Shown one piece after another: positions 6,395 through 6,437 of a stretch of 6,437 nt of DNA (within the stretch, counting starts at the first letter, position 1; each line of letters starts with the position of its first letter). This stretch comes from an uncultured Akkermansia sp. (lineage in GTDB: Bacteria; Verrucomicrobiota; Verrucomicrobiia; Verrucomicrobiales; Akkermansiaceae). The stretch spans positions 1 through 6,437 of the forward strand of contig CANPXA010000104.1 in NCBI GenBank assembly GCA_947585525.1, read 5' to 3'. The position numbers were made by a program, and so were the translations under genes. A model generated the notes under the pieces. It did not search any database, was not told where the DNA came from, and saw nothing but the letters and a program-made list of their open reading frames with translations.

Positions 6395-6399
6395 TCCTT
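6395..6399 (-). promoter_or_regulatory. Shine-Dalgarno site AAGGA for the first efflux gene
   Basis: AAGGA lies six bases before the ATG at 6388, an optimal spacing. It is the only clear Shine-Dalgarno site at any start in the window, and it favours the 6388 start over the downstream ATG at 6364. No convincing promoter is visible in the remaining 38 bases up to the right edge. The operon promoter, or a further upstream gene, therefore lies outside the window. Confidence 0.6.
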
Positions 6400-6437
6400 G
6401 CCTGCCTACTCAAGCCCGAATTCCACGGGGCAAACGC

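Noticed and set aside
5943..6413. A minus-strand 156-codon frame overlapping the start of the outer membrane factor
   Set aside because: It is out of frame with the conserved gene, begins at TTG, and its Gly/Glu/Val-rich peptide shows no motif. The lipoprotein signal and OEP motifs are in the other frame.
6406..6437. Possible tail of an upstream gene ending at TGA (6412-6410) or TAG (6408-6406)
   Set aside because: Only eight or nine residues are visible in either frame (RLPRGIRA or VCPVEFGLE), and nothing distinguishes a real C-terminus from chance.

Overview
The window carries a three-gene tripartite RND efflux operon on the minus strand, followed by one small, very basic histone-H1-like gene on the same strand. 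A possible partial gene sits at the left edge. No RNA genes, insertion sequences, CRISPR arrays or attachment sites were seen. The base composition is moderately GC-rich (estimated by eye). The small basic protein, with its Arg-rich head and Lys/Ala/Pro/Thr tail, and the mixed use of Shine-Dalgarno sites suggest a Gram-negative bacterium, perhaps of the Verrucomicrobiota (Akkermansia-like) or a neighbouring PVC group. That placement is inferred from recalled resemblance, not from a search. The outer-membrane lipoprotein channel and periplasmic adaptor show directly that the cell has two membranes.

Layout in the direction of transcription (right to left). Positions 6437-6389 are 49 bases with no gene I can assign, but they hold a good AAGGA ribosome site. 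Then come the outer membrane factor (6388-5087), the periplasmic adaptor (5090-3783) and the RND pump of the heavy-metal-efflux (CusA/CzcA) type (3786-673). The junctions are two ATGA overlaps of 4 bases, so the three proteins are probably made by coupled translation. After the pump there is a weak terminator-like hairpin (659-638). Next come a plausible promoter (633-605) and a 5' leader with a perfect 7-bp hairpin (586-567). The H1-like gene follows (546-130), then a good intrinsic terminator (102-65). An ATG-initiated reading frame with a strongly hydrophobic start runs off the left edge (64-1).

How the genes work together: the RND protein should use proton flow to move substrate from the periplasm or inner membrane. 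The adaptor would link it to the TolC-like channel, which releases substrate outside the cell. The adaptor has histidines just after its signal peptide and a 46-residue His/Asp/Glu-rich C-terminal tail, which points to a divalent metal as substrate. The pump does not keep the methionines I expect for CusA-type Cu(I) export, so the metal is unresolved. No sensor or regulator for the operon lies in the window. The H1-like gene seems to have its own promoter and terminator, so its place beside the efflux operon is probably incidental.
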